Assembly (NCBI GenBank): GCA_021234155.1
Contig: JAJEKV010000090.1
Location: 3,216,479 to 3,280,478, forward strand
Source: Isoetes taiwanensis
Taxonomy: Eukaryota > Streptophyta > Lycopodiopsida > Isoetales > Isoetaceae
Direction of reading: 5' to 3'
DNA: 64,000 nucleotides
The position numbers and the translations under genes are program-made. Of the stretch, positions 20,454 to 32,288 are shown piece by piece (position 1 is the stretch's first letter; every line of letters begins with the position of its first letter). The notes beneath the pieces were generated by a model that saw only the letters and a list, made by a program, of their open reading frames with translations, ran no database searches and was not told the origin of the DNA.

Positions 20454-21301
20454 GTGATTCAAGGATCTAATGACTGGGAAGGGCTTCTTGATCCCTTGGA
20501 TCCCCACCTTAGACCTGCATTGATAAGATATGGAGAATTTGCTCAAGTCTGCTATGATGCTTTTGACTATGATGCCCATTCAAAATACCGCGAAAGTTGT
20601 AAGTACAACAAGAGCAGGCTTTTTGAGCAGGTTACAAAATATCTGTATGCAACTTCGAAGTCAGACCTAAATGGGTATTTTGCTATGCTAAAAGAAAGCA
20701 GTGATCCATGGTGCAAGTACTCTAACTAGATGGGATATGCAGCAGTATGTAACTCTAAAGAAGAGATTAAAAGGCTTGGCAGGAGAGATATTGTGGTTGC
20801 TTGGAGGGGCACCGTTACAGAGTTAGAGTGGCTAGAAAATATCAAAGATTTTTTATGCCCTTTAGGATTGAAGTATCCTCGTGAAAGTAGAGAGTGGATT
20901 TTTACACCTTTACACAACCAAGAATAGTCAGTCCAGCTATAACAAGCAGAGTGCTAGCTTCTCTGCTCCAAGAGTTGGGAACAAAGCCTTTAAGAAGAAA
21001 TGTGAAGATCTACAGGTCAACATTAAGAATAGTTAATGAGAAAGATATAGTACCCAAACTGCCAGGGTTATTATTCAACGAAAACTTCAAGATGCTTCGA
21101 AATTTTGTGGATAACCTGCCATGGACATATTCTCATGTGGGCACAGAGTTTGTGCTGAGCTCTGATATATCGGAATATCTACAGCCCACATTGAACCCTG
21201 TCTGTCACCATAACTTGGAAGCTCATTTGCATCTGCTAGATGGGTACCTTGGATTTGGAAAAGGGTTCTGTTCAAGCACGGACAGAGACCCCGCTTTATA
21301 G
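20454..21301 (+). pseudogene. DAD1-like phospholipase A1 (class 3 lipase) pseudogene, copy A
   Basis: IQGSNDWEGLLDPLDPHLR, LIRYGEFAQVCYDAFD and [18 protein letters not shown] are hallmarks of plant PLA1-I/II enzymes, which cleave the sn-1 acyl chain of glycerolipids. The C-terminal part has VNEKDIVPKLPG and NLEAHLHLLDGYLG, keeping the Asp and His regions of the triad. The middle with the GHSLG nucleophile box is missing: the frame jumps near 20925 from about REWIFTP to VLASLLQELGT. An in-frame TAG replaces the Trp of the usual NWMGY motif, and unit B shares it. It lacks introns where read, so it may be a processed or captured cDNA-like copy. Confidence 0.9.
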
Positions 21302-21543
21302 AATGGCAGATCTAAGAGATAGTTTATCGACCAAATCAAGTGGAAATTCTCCATCCTTATTAGTGCGCACAAGATAAAACTAACACAATTTACTCATGAT
21401 CTGGGTGCGATGCTTCTATTTGATTTGCCATAATCTTCAGAGAATGCAACACATTTCGATTGAAATGGAAAGAGGATAATAGAGAAAGGAACTAGATACA
21501 ACCTAGATTATCATTGTCCTCTGCTTGAAGGAACTTGTCATTG

Positions 21544-21823
21544 GGTCAAAGCATGGAGTTGGGGGGCATTTTTGCGCCAGCCAAGCACCCCCTAAGCACC
21601 TAATGTGCGAAATTTTACTTATTTTTATCTTTTTTTCTATAACTCCGATCAAGCTGAAATTTTGTATTCCAAGGCGTAATATGAATGCGTTTCAGGGAAA
21701 AATATCAAAAAAATAAAAGAAAAATATTTTTTAAAAATACAAAGAAAATAGCTCCGAAAAGCACCCCCTAAGCACCATGTGTCGCTGACACAAAAAGTGT
21801 CCCCCACCTCCATGCTTTGACCC
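21544..21823. mobile_element. 280-bp MITE present only in unit A
   Basis: Inverted ends GGTCAAAGCATGGAG and CTCCATGCTTTGACC flank an AT-rich interior, with CATTG on both sides (21539-21543, 21824-21828); the duplication can also be read as 4 bp CATT with GGGTC ends. In unit B the same place reads ACTTGTCATTGCAAGAACTC without the element, an empty site at 34192-34196. Insertion followed the tandem duplication, or it was lost precisely from B. Confidence 0.92.
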
Positions 21824-22039
21824 CATTGCAAGAACTCAAACGCTTGAAGGAACGTGTTGTTGCTGTTTTAGTTGTTCGCAGAGCAAATCGTAGGCAAGAA
21901 ACTTGTTCGTTGCAAGAACCAAAGCACAATCTCAGCTCCCAGAACACCAGAACCCCAGGCTTAAAAAAACTATGGCAGGGCCGGATAGAACGACCTAGAG
22001 CCTATCAGTTTGGCATAAGGCTGCTACCAGAGGGGATCA

Positions 22040-22280
22040 CCGAACATCCAAAAGCTCTAAACCAGCAGCCATGACCTTGGGAGCCTTGGAATGCATGGCG
22101 CAGACCTTATGACGACGATGATAATCCTTGGCAGTAGAAAGATCAGTCTGGCAACCTTCTATTTGGCAACGAGGTACCTGCATTGATGGAGCACTGGTCC
22201 TCTTCTTAGTTGAAGAAGGAGAACTAATTGACGAACACACAGAACTTTTACTACTCGCCACTGCAAGCAAAAAGAAGAGC
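22040..22280 (-). pseudogene. SBP-box (SPL transcription factor) gene fragment, copy A
   Basis: Minus-strand reading has a Ser-rich leader, then VPRCQIEGCQTDLSTAKDY and HRRHKVCAMHSKAPKVMAAG. This is the first zinc finger of the SBP DNA-binding domain (CX4C...H spacing). It leaves the family pattern right after AGLE, near the place where SPL genes commonly have an intron, so it is one exon end. The second zinc finger, with its CQQCSRFH-type motif, and the nuclear localisation signal are absent. It cannot encode a full DNA-binding domain. Confidence 0.88.
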
Positions 22281-22449
22281 CACACGGCGAGAGGCATAGC
22301 CATAGCCGAAGCCGCAGTCCTGAAGGGGATTAGGGCGGCAACAGGGCTGACCGCCAGTTTACTGGCAACAGCCAGTTTGGAGCAGTCACCAGCATATTCT
22401 AAGCATATGCCGGCATATATTTGGATATCCCAGAAACCCACATAAACGA

Positions 22450-22474
22450 GGGTTTGCCCCCCTAGGGGCAACCC
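22450..22474. repeat. Imperfect palindrome near unit end
   Basis: GGGTTTGCCCCCC followed by TAGGGGCAACCC forms a strong hairpin about 80 bp before the end of unit A (34831-34855 in unit B). Related GCCCCCTAGGTGCAAC words occur at 17459-17500. CCAGGAATTTCCACCTACT follows it and also occurs at 18490. Confidence 0.6.
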
Positions 22475-22553
22475 AAAAATCCAGGAATTTCCACCTACTG
22501 GTGGTTTAGTTGTAAGAATTCCTTTTTTTTTTAACCCCGCTTGGAATACCGCT

Positions 22554-23114
22554 GGTCAATGAAGTCGTCAAGGTCTGGTTCTTGCCGTAGGAGATGCAGA
22601 AGTTCGTCTATTCTATAACCCCTGTCTCGGCACTCTGGGAGATTCTTGATGTCGTGGAGGCTTAAGTATGCCTCCCCTTGGATAATCACTGGGGTCAAGC
22701 TTGTGATGCCTTGCCCAAGTTGTGGGGCTATTCTTGTGGCTCTTAGCCCTTCTTCGAAGCTTTGGAGCTGCTGCTCTGCTTGCTGCCTTTCTTGTACTAA
22801 GTCGACGTCGACGAGATATCTTCAAGGTTCGACGGGCCCTTCCTCTTCTTCTTCCTCTGCCTCCTTAGATGCAAGGCGATCCGCTCTTCTTCACCGCTGC
22901 CATGGCCATAGGTTCGACGCCTAAGGGTTGTACGATGGTTCTCCTATATGGGTTTGGGCTCTGATGAGATAGAAAAATAGCTACGGGCCGGTGTAAGAAA
23001 AGTATCTCCTCAGATTGGACGGATATGGACATGTAGTTAGGCAAGCTGCCTAGCCTTGTTTTCTAGGTACTTGTCTATATTGGGGATGTCTTCTTGAGCT
23101 ATCTTGAGGGCCAT
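22554..23114 (-). pseudogene. 5' part of ORF2, copy B
   Basis: Matches the N-terminal half of the 9330-10514 ORF and is cut by the duplication junction. Several small changes break the frame, including one in the acidic stretch. Confidence 0.75.
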
Positions 23115-23332
23115 GCTTGGAGCAAGTATCCTATGCAAGGTGGGAGCTCTACTAGGGAAGGTCCTATCTTAGCATGGAACTCAAACATGATGTCTTGGTA
23201 GAAAGGAATGGCATTGATGGTAGCCTCCACATCAACCTCCTCATCCTCGAAGACGGCAAAGATCTGAGTTGATGTCGCCTCAGCCACATGAGTCGTGTGG
23301 CCGCTGCACCATCGCCTAAATGAGGTTGTCAT
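23099..23332 (-). CDS. ORF1, copy B
   Basis: Open from ATG at 23332 to the same AWPSR-TAG end as copy A. It differs in the N-terminal part (MTTSFRRWCSG). TATA box at 23442-23449. Function unknown. Confidence 0.4.
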   Translation of the reverse strand: MTTSFRRWCSGHTTHVAEATSTQIFAVFEDEEVDVEATINAIPFYQDIMFEFHAKIGPSLVELPPCIGYLLQAWPSR

Positions 23333-24241
23333 GGTATAAGAGCATTTGGGGATATCAAACAGATGGGGAAGCGCTTTTAGGGAGCTGGAAAATCGGCTTG
23401 GAGTGAGGAGCAAGGGTAGTATGCAAATTAGGGTTGTGGTCTATTTATAGGCGAAACCCTAATTTTGGAAAATTTCAAAGTTGGGGAATCCCTATGATTC
23501 TAAGGTATTGCTATGCAATTCACAGGCTAACTAGGTTAAAGAGTGCATTCTAAAGATCCTATTGCAACAAATTTCATCTAATTTGGACAAAGTTAGGACA
23601 AATTAGGACAATTATGGTGTGACCACTCACACAATGCGCGAAGAGCAAATCCGAGAATGGCGGATTTGGTTTGGGCGCACTCTGTGAGGGGTGGGACCTT
23701 GTTTGGATCGAGGATGATGCCAAACATGCAAACTAAGGATGGAATCCTACTCATCTCGTCGAGATAGGTCGGATTGTGCCCTTACTTTCTTCATTTGGTC
23801 ATGTTTTGGCATAGATCAGTGCTCGACCACTCACATAGTGCGCGAGGAGCAAATCCGAGAATGGCAGATTTGGTCTGGGTGCACTCTGTGAGGGGTGGGG
23901 CTCCATTTGGGTTTGGGTTGGCCAATTTCTAGAATCTAAGGGTCAAATCCTACTAAACAGAATGAGCTGAGTCGAATGATGCCCTTACTTTCTTCATTTG
24001 GTCAAGTTTTGGCATAGATCAGTGCTCGACCACTCACACAGTGCGCGAGGAGCAAATCCGAGAATGGCGGATTTGGTTTGGGCGCACCTTGTGAGGGGTG
24101 GGGCCAAAAAACACTGAGTTTTGCTCCAATTTTGTTGATTCCAAATGCGGAACTTAGTAATACACCCTAATTAAGCATGATTTAACACATTAATTTGACA
24201 AAACCATAAATTTGTATTTACAAAAATTATTTACAATAGAC

Positions 24242-24790
24242 TTAACAGTCTTCTTTCTTAATATACTTAGCCAGCCTCATGTCCTTGGGCATGCATGTTA
24301 CCCTTTTCGCGTGGAGTGCGCATGCTACCGAGTCTTCAAAGTGTTGGACAATCTTCTGCTCGGCTGCCTCCTGTAGCGCGAGTAACATGTCATCAGTTAC
24401 CCGCTTGATCTTGTCAAACTCACGCAAAATCTCGCAAGTGAGTCTGCGTGAAGGGGGTCTCGGGATCAAGAAATCCATAGCTCCTGGAAGTGCCGATCTC
24501 GGCAGCTCGGCAAAATATGAGCTCGGTCTTTTCTCCTGATCGGCTTCCTCTGAGGTGCTGGTCTCTCGGGCCGGTGTATTCTTCTTGATTGGCCTGCCTC
24601 CTCGACATTGTGGTGACCCAGGCTCCTCGTAGTATTTAGAGTATTCCTCGTACATCTTCATGTACTTGGTTATACTCATGAGTTTCTTCACATACTCAAG
24701 CTCGTGCTTGAGTACATAGGACTCCATGTGAGCCTCGGCTTCTTCTTGTGTCAACTGCCGGATGCTTCGGGGGGCGCCATCTTGGGTCAC
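24242..24790 (-). pseudogene. Histone H3-fold protein, copy B
   Basis: The 182-codon frame keeps the last ~70 H3-like residues unchanged, from RLTCEILREFDKIKRV to KKEDC. Upstream it shows VLKHELEYVKKLM and MKMYEEYSKYYEE. The alphaN segment differs from copy A (FAELPRSALPGAMDF in place of REIRHFQ), because of several small changes at CAG/CTG sites in about 90 bp. The reading is either a decayed copy or a mis-called one. Confidence 0.65.
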
Positions 24791-27416
24791 AGGGTACCTC
24801 TCGCTACCGGCTCCTCCTCTTCATTCCCTGCATTCGAGGGTCCTAAGCCCTCAGTGGGAACATGGACCCTTATCCCCTCATCTGACTCAGTGTCAGATGA
24901 GGATGGCGTGTGAACCCCAGTTATCTTGCACCATTACCTTAATTGTGCCGTTATTTTTTAACCCCATAATCTTAACGGAATTTTTTAAGGGAAGCCAATG
25001 TGAAGCACAATTAAGTTAATTTTTTTAACCTAACGGCACTTTAAAAAATTAGGAAGCGCCAATCAGACAAAGAACCCCCATGTAGTAGATCTCCTCAGGT
25101 CAGCAATACTAAGATCTCAGGAACTCTCAACTAGGGCGGCTACTACATCTGTCCGTGAGACAAAGGATATTCGGTATTCCCTCAAGAAGCACCATGCACA
25201 AAGGCGCAGGTATTGTAACGTGATAGTTTAAGGTCTTCCAGAGGTGGCACATGAAGATCTCACAAGTAGCTCTAGATAATGGTCATTTCCAAGATGAGCT
25301 TTCATGGCTCTATGCAGGCAGCGGAATTCAAAAGCACCTCGTTTCTATATCAACTATGACCTCACACCTAAGCTACCGAGGTGGGCGCATGGAGTTTTCA
25401 AATGGCAACCTTAGCAGGACCTGTTGAGCCAGCTTGGATAGATGGCTTATACCACATTATTGCTTTTGGGTTGTGTTTTTGAGCGTTGAGATGGCGGCCT
25501 TCTAGATTTCTTTGACTTGGCATTCTATTTTGGGGCCTAACGTCATTATGAACGATTTTGTGTGACCTTTGGGGTTGTCTAAACTAGCGGGGTATTAGGT
25601 GGTGGTTTCACTCATTTGGGGTTGATTATTGTGTTTTGCTATGCGTCATTATAGTCATTCATTCAGCTCAATGGAGCACCACTTCACTTTATGGTTCTTA
25701 TCCACATAAGAAGAGACGATAGCATTCTCTTCACATGATCATACCCTATAAAACTTATGTCGAGATCATTATTGCCTTGTTTATGTGGAAATTCGGGCGG
25801 GCCGGGAAAGGCCGCTCCTTTTCTTGCCTTTTCGATACCGCTGCAACACCTTGAATTTGTTTAGGATCAAGTCAGTAGCTAGCAGGGATCGCGACGAATA
25901 GCTTTTCCGGTCTGGATCTTTCACCATAGGCTGATAAATTTGTGGCTTTGGAAGCATCTTCAGGGCGGTTTCTTGATCTCAGGTAAACCACTAATGTGGT
26001 ATTTCGTTCTAATGCTCTTAGCATTATAATCTTTCCTGCAAAGATTACACTGAAACATTGCAGATGCTTATAAGGTCGAATGAAATTTTGTGAGTTCTTG
26101 AACAACAGAGTTTCTTGGCCTGTAAAGTTAGCAGTCTGTGTTTTTATATAAAGCCCGAAAAATTGTTGGCTATTTCCATCATTTCTCCGTTCTTTCTTAT
26201 TGGCAAGAAAGGTTCAGGATATTCAAGATATGATTAGAATCTGTCTTTTATCAGGAGGTCTTTGTGGAATTTTGGAATTATTAGAATGGATTTGAAGTGA
26301 AAGAAATGGGATCAATTTAGGGGCCGAGCTAGGGATATTATGTGAGCGGGAGAAGCTTTTATATATCATGAACCGGACTTTTTGGGAGGAGTCTTGGTGG
26401 CTAGGCATGTGTTTCTAGCCTACTTAGGGCTGATTGTTTTACATCCTGACAATGCAAAAACTAAGTTGATCTCATATTATGGTACTTCCTTCTCTGTTCA
26501 GTGTCTCCAGATTATCTGCTTTGGTTCTTCAATATGTAAAAGAAAGCTTCGGGAACCTATTTTTCCTAGTACCTTCTTGTTTACTCTGGTTACCATATGG
26601 GAGATTACCATGCGCTTCATGTATACTAGCTTACAGAAAGGAGAATAAGTTTTCGCACATAAAGGACCTAAGATGTTGAGACTTGTCCCAGAGTAATCCT
26701 TTATATGTCCAAACATTATACTTATTATTCTGAAATAATATTAAAAAAAAAAAACTTCTTCCCCAAAAAAAAAAAAAATAAAATAAAAATGATAAGCTTG
26801 TTTTGGCCTCTTAGAAATTCTTGATGCTCTCGATGGTTGCAAAAAAAAACATACCATTTTGCATTTGACGGTGATGTCTCAAAAAGGTGCTTGTTAACTG
26901 CCCCTTAGAGTGCTTGGAATCAGGGTTCAAAAAGTGGGGTTAGGCCCTTAAAATTCCGGTTGATGCTCGAGATTTACACTTGGAACATCGAGTCCGGGTA
27001 ATTGAATTGGCAAATTGCATGTTGTGATTTTGTAGAGACGGCAAATTTCCAGCTTAAAATCCTAGGGGTTGGAAATACATACCTAAAGAATATAGCATGA
27101 TATATAATATACCTTACAATCTAGATTAGAATTTAGCGTGGTTAAATAAAAGTAGGAAATTAAAAAGCAAAGTAAATAAGTTAGCCTATGTGAATAGTGA
27201 AACTAAAACTAATCCATCATCTCTCCTCCTCGCCTCTCTCACATTGGATTTTCCCTTCTCGATTCTCTTAGCAAAGCATTCATAGCAAGCAGCACGTTTT
27301 AAATTCCCATGCTTGCTATGACTGCTCTGCTCAGAAGACTTAGAGTAATGCATCCTTTGAAAATTAAATGTAATGGGCAAATTTCCATTATATTTGGATG
27401 AAACTGGAATTTCATT

Positions 27417-27555
27417 GCGGTGGTGGTCTAGTGGTAAGGCCTTGGATTGGGGTGATCCCCACCAAGGTTCAAAACCCCGGCTACCATCGGTAGGAGACGG
27501 GGGGGGGGAAAACCGAGACCAAAAAATAAAATACAATAAAAATTGGAATTTCTAG
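27417..27555 (+). mobile_element. tRNA-derived SINE-like element, copy B
   Basis: A box at 27424-27434 and B box at 27466-27476, same spacing as copy A, with an A-rich tail. Confidence 0.58.
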
Positions 27556-27838
27556 TTTGACTTTGTAAAATCAGATAACATAAATTTATGTGCTAGGGAA
27601 TCGACTGGTTTGAGGAATTTCTCGCTGAAAAACCCGAAAAGGCTTCAAATGAGCCAATGAAGTTACCAATAGATAGAAATTTCGTGTTTGCATTTTCTTG
27701 TTTTGGGCAATGGCAGAGGTCCGCTATGGCGGCGCTTCTCTATTCGCCGATGCGCTCTTCAGACTGCTCAAGATTTTTGAGATCCTACTACTTGGCGCCT
27801 AGTGGCATGACGTTAAAATACTATCTATCTATCTATCT

Positions 27839-28990
27839 AAAGTGGCAATGTTCCGGTGCTTTGATGGCTTATTTCTTTGTTCACGAGGCTTTTTCGTGTT
27901 TTCTCAGATGCTTTTTGTCGAGATTTTGGATTAAATGCATAACTATTTATTGGTATTTTCCTTTTTGTAGGTTTTGAAGGTTTCTTATAATGGCTGAAAG
28001 ATCGGGTCACAAGACCTTATTTCTACCTCCAAATATGTCTCGCTATGTTAATGTGATGTCCCCTATTTTTATAATGATGCACACATCGATCGTAAGATGG
28101 AGAATTCCCCATTGCCTAAACCGGCGGGGGCCATCCACCGACACCACTCCCTAGTGGAATGAGCCAAGAAGGGAAGAGTGGATGTGTCATTCAATTGCCT
28201 TCCTTCGGTCGACCTAGTCAGCGAAAAGCATGAATAAACATGAGCATAGTATATCAATACATTCACCTCGAAGGGTGAACACATCATAATCACCACATAT
28301 ATAACAACATCAACATGAACAATAACAACAAAGGAGATCCTACCTGTGGCTCGGACTCAAGGGGTTTGACTGACGGCTTGGGCCTCCAGAAGTCATTGCA
28401 ATCGTTTCAAGTTTTTCTAAAGTGGCACAACTCCGGGTGCTTTGATGGCGCATTTCTTTGTTCACGAGGCTTTTGTGTTTTCTGCATGCTTTTTGTCGAG
28501 ATTTTGGATTAAATGCATAACTATTTATTGATATTTTCCTTTTTTGTAGGTTTTGAAGGTTTCTTATAATGGCTGAAAGATCCAGTCACAAGAAAGACCT
28601 TATTTCTACTTCTAAATATGTCTCTGTTGCAGTTAATGTGACGTCCCCTACTTCTTATACGATGCACACATCGTATCAGAAGATGGAGCATTCCCCCTGA
28701 CAACCAAACTGGCAGGGGCCATCCACCTGATACCACTCCCAGTGGAATGAGCCAGTAAGGGAAGAGTGGATGTGTCATTCACCTGTCTTCCTTCGGGTCG
28801 TGAATAAACATGAGCACATAATAACAGTATATCAATACATTCACCTCGAAGGGTGAACACATCATAATCACCATATATATAACAACATCAACATGAACAA
28901 TAACAACAAAGGAGATCCTACCCGTGGCTCGGACTCAAGGGGTTTGATGACGGCTTGGGCCTCCGTAAGTCATTGCGCATTTAATTCATG
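27839..28990. repeat. Nested ~580-bp tandem duplication, copy B
   Basis: AAAGTGGCA starts at 27839 and 28419. The first repeat is more changed than the second. Confidence 0.9.
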
Positions 28991-29985
28991 GCAATGGATT
29001 TGGCTGGCATAAGAACATAGCTGAGGGTAGTCCACACCATCCGCCCCTCCTGTGCACACTTTGCAGTGTAGGTTGAAAAGTATTGGGACCGGGCAGTAGC
29101 CTGCCGGGTACATAGCCAAGACGGCTACTACTGGGTTGCATCTCCCGAGCCCCGATGAGGCAGGAGGAGAGTCACCTCTCCTCCAGGGGCATGCATGCCC
29201 ATCACAGGTGGCTAGAGGGCCACCGCCTTATTCGACTTAACCTCATGGAAGCTTACACGACGCCCAAAGGTGTCGATCTCATGCCTTGCCCACACGCAAG
29301 GGGCAAGCCATTAAGCCTAGCTCACTAAGGTTCCCGGTAGGCTTTGCACACCGCAGGAACTCTTTCGCGGATGGGACAAGTCCCCTTTTTTTCATCGGGC
29401 CTAGCCCCTCCACCCACAACCAAAGGGCTCCTTGTTGTGCACAAAGTAAAGTAATTGGGAACTAGTAGGCTACCTAGAATCATCTCGCTACACATGTGCT
29501 TTAGGCCTCTACCCCTTCCCAATACATGGAGGTCACAAAGTGAAATACCAACATCATCACATAACTAAAATGAAGAATAACATCTAATCTATCTACCTAA
29601 ACATCCAAGCAGTTAGGTTCCTTTGTTAGGGCTTATGATCTCGGATTTGTAAGGCCTCTACCATCGGGATTGGACTACATGCTAAACTAGCTTATTGCCT
29701 AGCCAAAAGGCGGCTTTGCACAAATGTAATGATCGACACCTAGTTCGACCTGCTCCAAATCCTCGGAATGCATCCATGCCTCTGATCCTGCTAAAGACTG
29801 CTGCTACTCGACGATTCTGTTATGCAAAGGCGGCTTTACAGAGCCTGGCAATGCGGATTTGGGTCCTAGCTTGGCCGGAATGGCTCAAGAGAACCCTAAA
29901 TGCGAAAGAAGGAAGGGAGCTCAAGGAAAACCCTAAATGCAAAGAGAAGAAAAGGTTTAAGGTTTAAGGGGAAGCCCTTATATAG
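28060..29985 (-). repeat. Dispersed repeat family X, copy B (reverse)
   Basis: Matches 15400-17346, including TATA near 29978-29985 and the GCATGCATGCCC and CTCCTGCCTCATCGG-type blocks on the reverse strand. Confidence 0.65.
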
Positions 29986-30292
29986 AAACCCTTAGGGTTA
30001 GGTTAAACATTGGCCAAATGGGGTTTAGCCATTTGGCAATGGGGTCCATGGGATTTATAATTGTGTATGTTTATTTAACATGCACAACATTCGAAGTTGC
30101 CCCCCTAGGTGCAACTCTTGCCCCCTAGGTGCAACCTTTTTCGGCCTCCAAGTACATGTCATTTGTGACATGTACGTGTGACATGGCAGTATAATATATG
30201 TATTCCGGGCGTATATTATGCTGGAACGTCACAGTTAATGGGTTAGCCCTCTGCTTGGGCGAGAGATTCAAATGTTTCTGCTTGCATGCTTT

Positions 30293-30655
30293 CTAACTTT
30301 GGGGATAATCGGCATCAACAGCTCTACTTTGCTTCCGGCATGTTTTTCTTGAGACTCTTGCAGCACTTGGAAGATCCAAGGTCCTTATCAGCTTATTATT
30401 TCTCTTTTTACTTAGCCAATGCAAGGCTTCTTCCTCAATTTTCGATTCTTGTTCTAATCGGAGGCGCGATTCTACTACGCTTTTTATGCCCAACTTGTCG
30501 TGATAATTCCCACAAAGAATTATTTCTTTTTCTATTCGAATTTGCTCTACATTCATCAATGGTGCAAAAATCGACCTATTTGGGGCATCAATCCACATTC
30601 GTTTTGACTCTTTTTGCATTCTATTTTTTTGGCTGAAGTAATTTGAAGTTGGCAT
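30293..30655 (-). CDS. Unrecognised 120-aa reading frame, copy B
   Basis: A single frame starts MPTSNYFSQKNRMQKESKRM and ends AVDADYPQS. It is lysine and glutamate rich with no recognised domain. Copy A is split in two. The opposite strand is open for a similar length, so this may be a chance frame in a captured fragment. Confidence 0.3.
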   Translation of the reverse strand: MPTSNYFSQKNRMQKESKRMWIDAPNRSIFAPLMNVEQIRIEKEIILCGNYHDKLGIKSVVESRLRLEQESKIEEEALHWLSKKRNNKLIRTLDLPSAARVSRKTCRKQSRAVDADYPQS

Positions 30656-31509
30656 CTAGATATCTTGCTCAGAATAATAAGAATGAGTTTCGGAATAGAT
30701 CAGAAGTTCTTGAAGTTTGCCTCCCATTTTACCGCTACATGCATTGTGGCTCGATCGATCTCCTTTTTCTCGATCTATTTCCTTTTTATCTCTTACGCCC
30801 ACAAATTCGTGATCTATCTCTTTTTTTATCTCTTATAGCCACAAACCACCATTGTAGCTACAAGTCCACCATCATCTTTCTTTGGCTCTACCGCACCCTG
30901 CACCGGATCTCGAGAAAAATGCAAGGTAGAGAGCACAAAGAACTGTATAAGTTACAAGTAAGGTGAGCATTTTTGCAAATCGAGCATTTTTTGTAACAGT
31001 TTGTATACGTTTTGTAATAGTTTGATAATAAAAGTGTTCAAAGTTATTCAAGAGTTTTAACAGTTGTTATGGCGGCGATCTAAGCAAATACAAAATGTAA
31101 ACCACAGCCAAAAGTTATCTATTTTAAACACTTAGCAAAAAATCCGTGAATTTCCACCTACTATATTAAACACTTAGCAAAACAAGGTGCTGCACACGAA
31201 GGGTTGCCCTCCGGTGTCCTGAAGGGATGTGCGCATAGTCTTTGATGCATAGTGCTCCGAATTAAGAATAAGTTCATGATTGTTTAACTTCATTGATCTC
31301 AACAAAACTAATGTTAAACACAGATGTTACTCCTTGCAACATATTGGTCCGGCTCAAAAATTGAAAGTTTTGCAAGTTTTAGCACAAAAATCCAAATTTT
31401 AATATGCTTTGCAAGTTGAAGCTCGCCAAAAACATATGGCGGCAACAAGAAGCTTTGCTCAAAAATATTTGTGGCAACAAGAAGCTTTGCAACATGAATT
31501 GAATCTCTT

Positions 31510-31745
31510 TCAAGTTAAGAATGCATTGAATGGATGCCTTGGCTTTGAGAAGACGCTCAAGCAAGTCGAAAGGCCATGAGGAGAATCCTCCGTGATCCAT
31601 GGATCTCCAACGGAAATCAGATGTGCCTCTCAAGGCCAAAACAACCTTAGCTTAACTAAAACATCTAAGTAGCTAAAGGAGGGAAATCAACCGAGACTCA
31701 AGTAGTAGCGGCAAAAGCTTAAAAGCGGATTGGGCTTGTCATCAT
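31510..31745 (+). pseudogene. Mitochondrial LSU rRNA fragment, copy B
   Basis: Keeps GAATGGATGCCTTGGC and AACATCTAAGTAGCTAAAGG. The AGTAGCGGC stretch is more altered than in copy A. Confidence 0.65.
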
Positions 31746-31928
31746 ATTTTTATCCAAGTTTTGGGCATTCCATCTAGAAGGAATCATCGATTCTTCGCCC
31801 TTGATTGATGATATGACGCCGCTGACTCGGTGAGCTTAAAGTCTGTTGCAAACCCCTCCTGATTCTGCCCCTCTTCCATAGGCAATCGAATAGGCATATG
31901 TCCCCAACATTAGATTTCAAGACTGCTT

Positions 31929-32288
31929 TTATTTTAGCTGCCCAATTTTGCACCCATCGCCATATAGGTCAAGCTTGTACCGAAAAAATTTATAAGCTCT
32001 TTTGCAAATGGGATGTGTGGCAAAGCAAAGCCGAGTTAAGGGTGTCAACTTATCAAGATCTTCAGCTTTTATATCCACTTTAAATCTTCCAAGAATTTGT
32101 ATAACTTCAGTATTACCCTTCCATGCAGCCGAATGCATTGGGTTTCTTCCATGTCTATCTCTCATGTTTACTAGAACTGACATCTCTGCACCCCTGTGGT
32201 CGGAAGCAAGCTTAGCAGCTATGCAATCAATATTTTTGCTTGTCCCATAAGCAGCTACATAATGAAGAATCAGAACAATCGTCACCAT
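31929..32288 (-). pseudogene. Ankyrin-repeat gene fragment, copy B
   Basis: Same ankyrin blocks as copy A (LHYVAAYGTSKN, DRHGRNPMHSAAWKGN). The frame after KLTPLT shifts and continues as FATHPICKRAYKFF. Confidence 0.68.

Larger units (their letters stand above)
9953..22550. repeat. Tandem unit A, ~12.6 kb
   Basis: From GGTCAATGAAGTCGTC at 9953 to CGCTTGGAATACC at 22550 the sequence is repeated, in the same order and orientation, at 22554-34931. Three bases (GCT) separate the units. Long stretches are identical. Unit A alone has the 280-bp MITE at 21544-21823. Unit A generally keeps longer reading frames than unit B, for example in the phospholipase, SBP and H3-like pieces. Confidence 0.97.
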
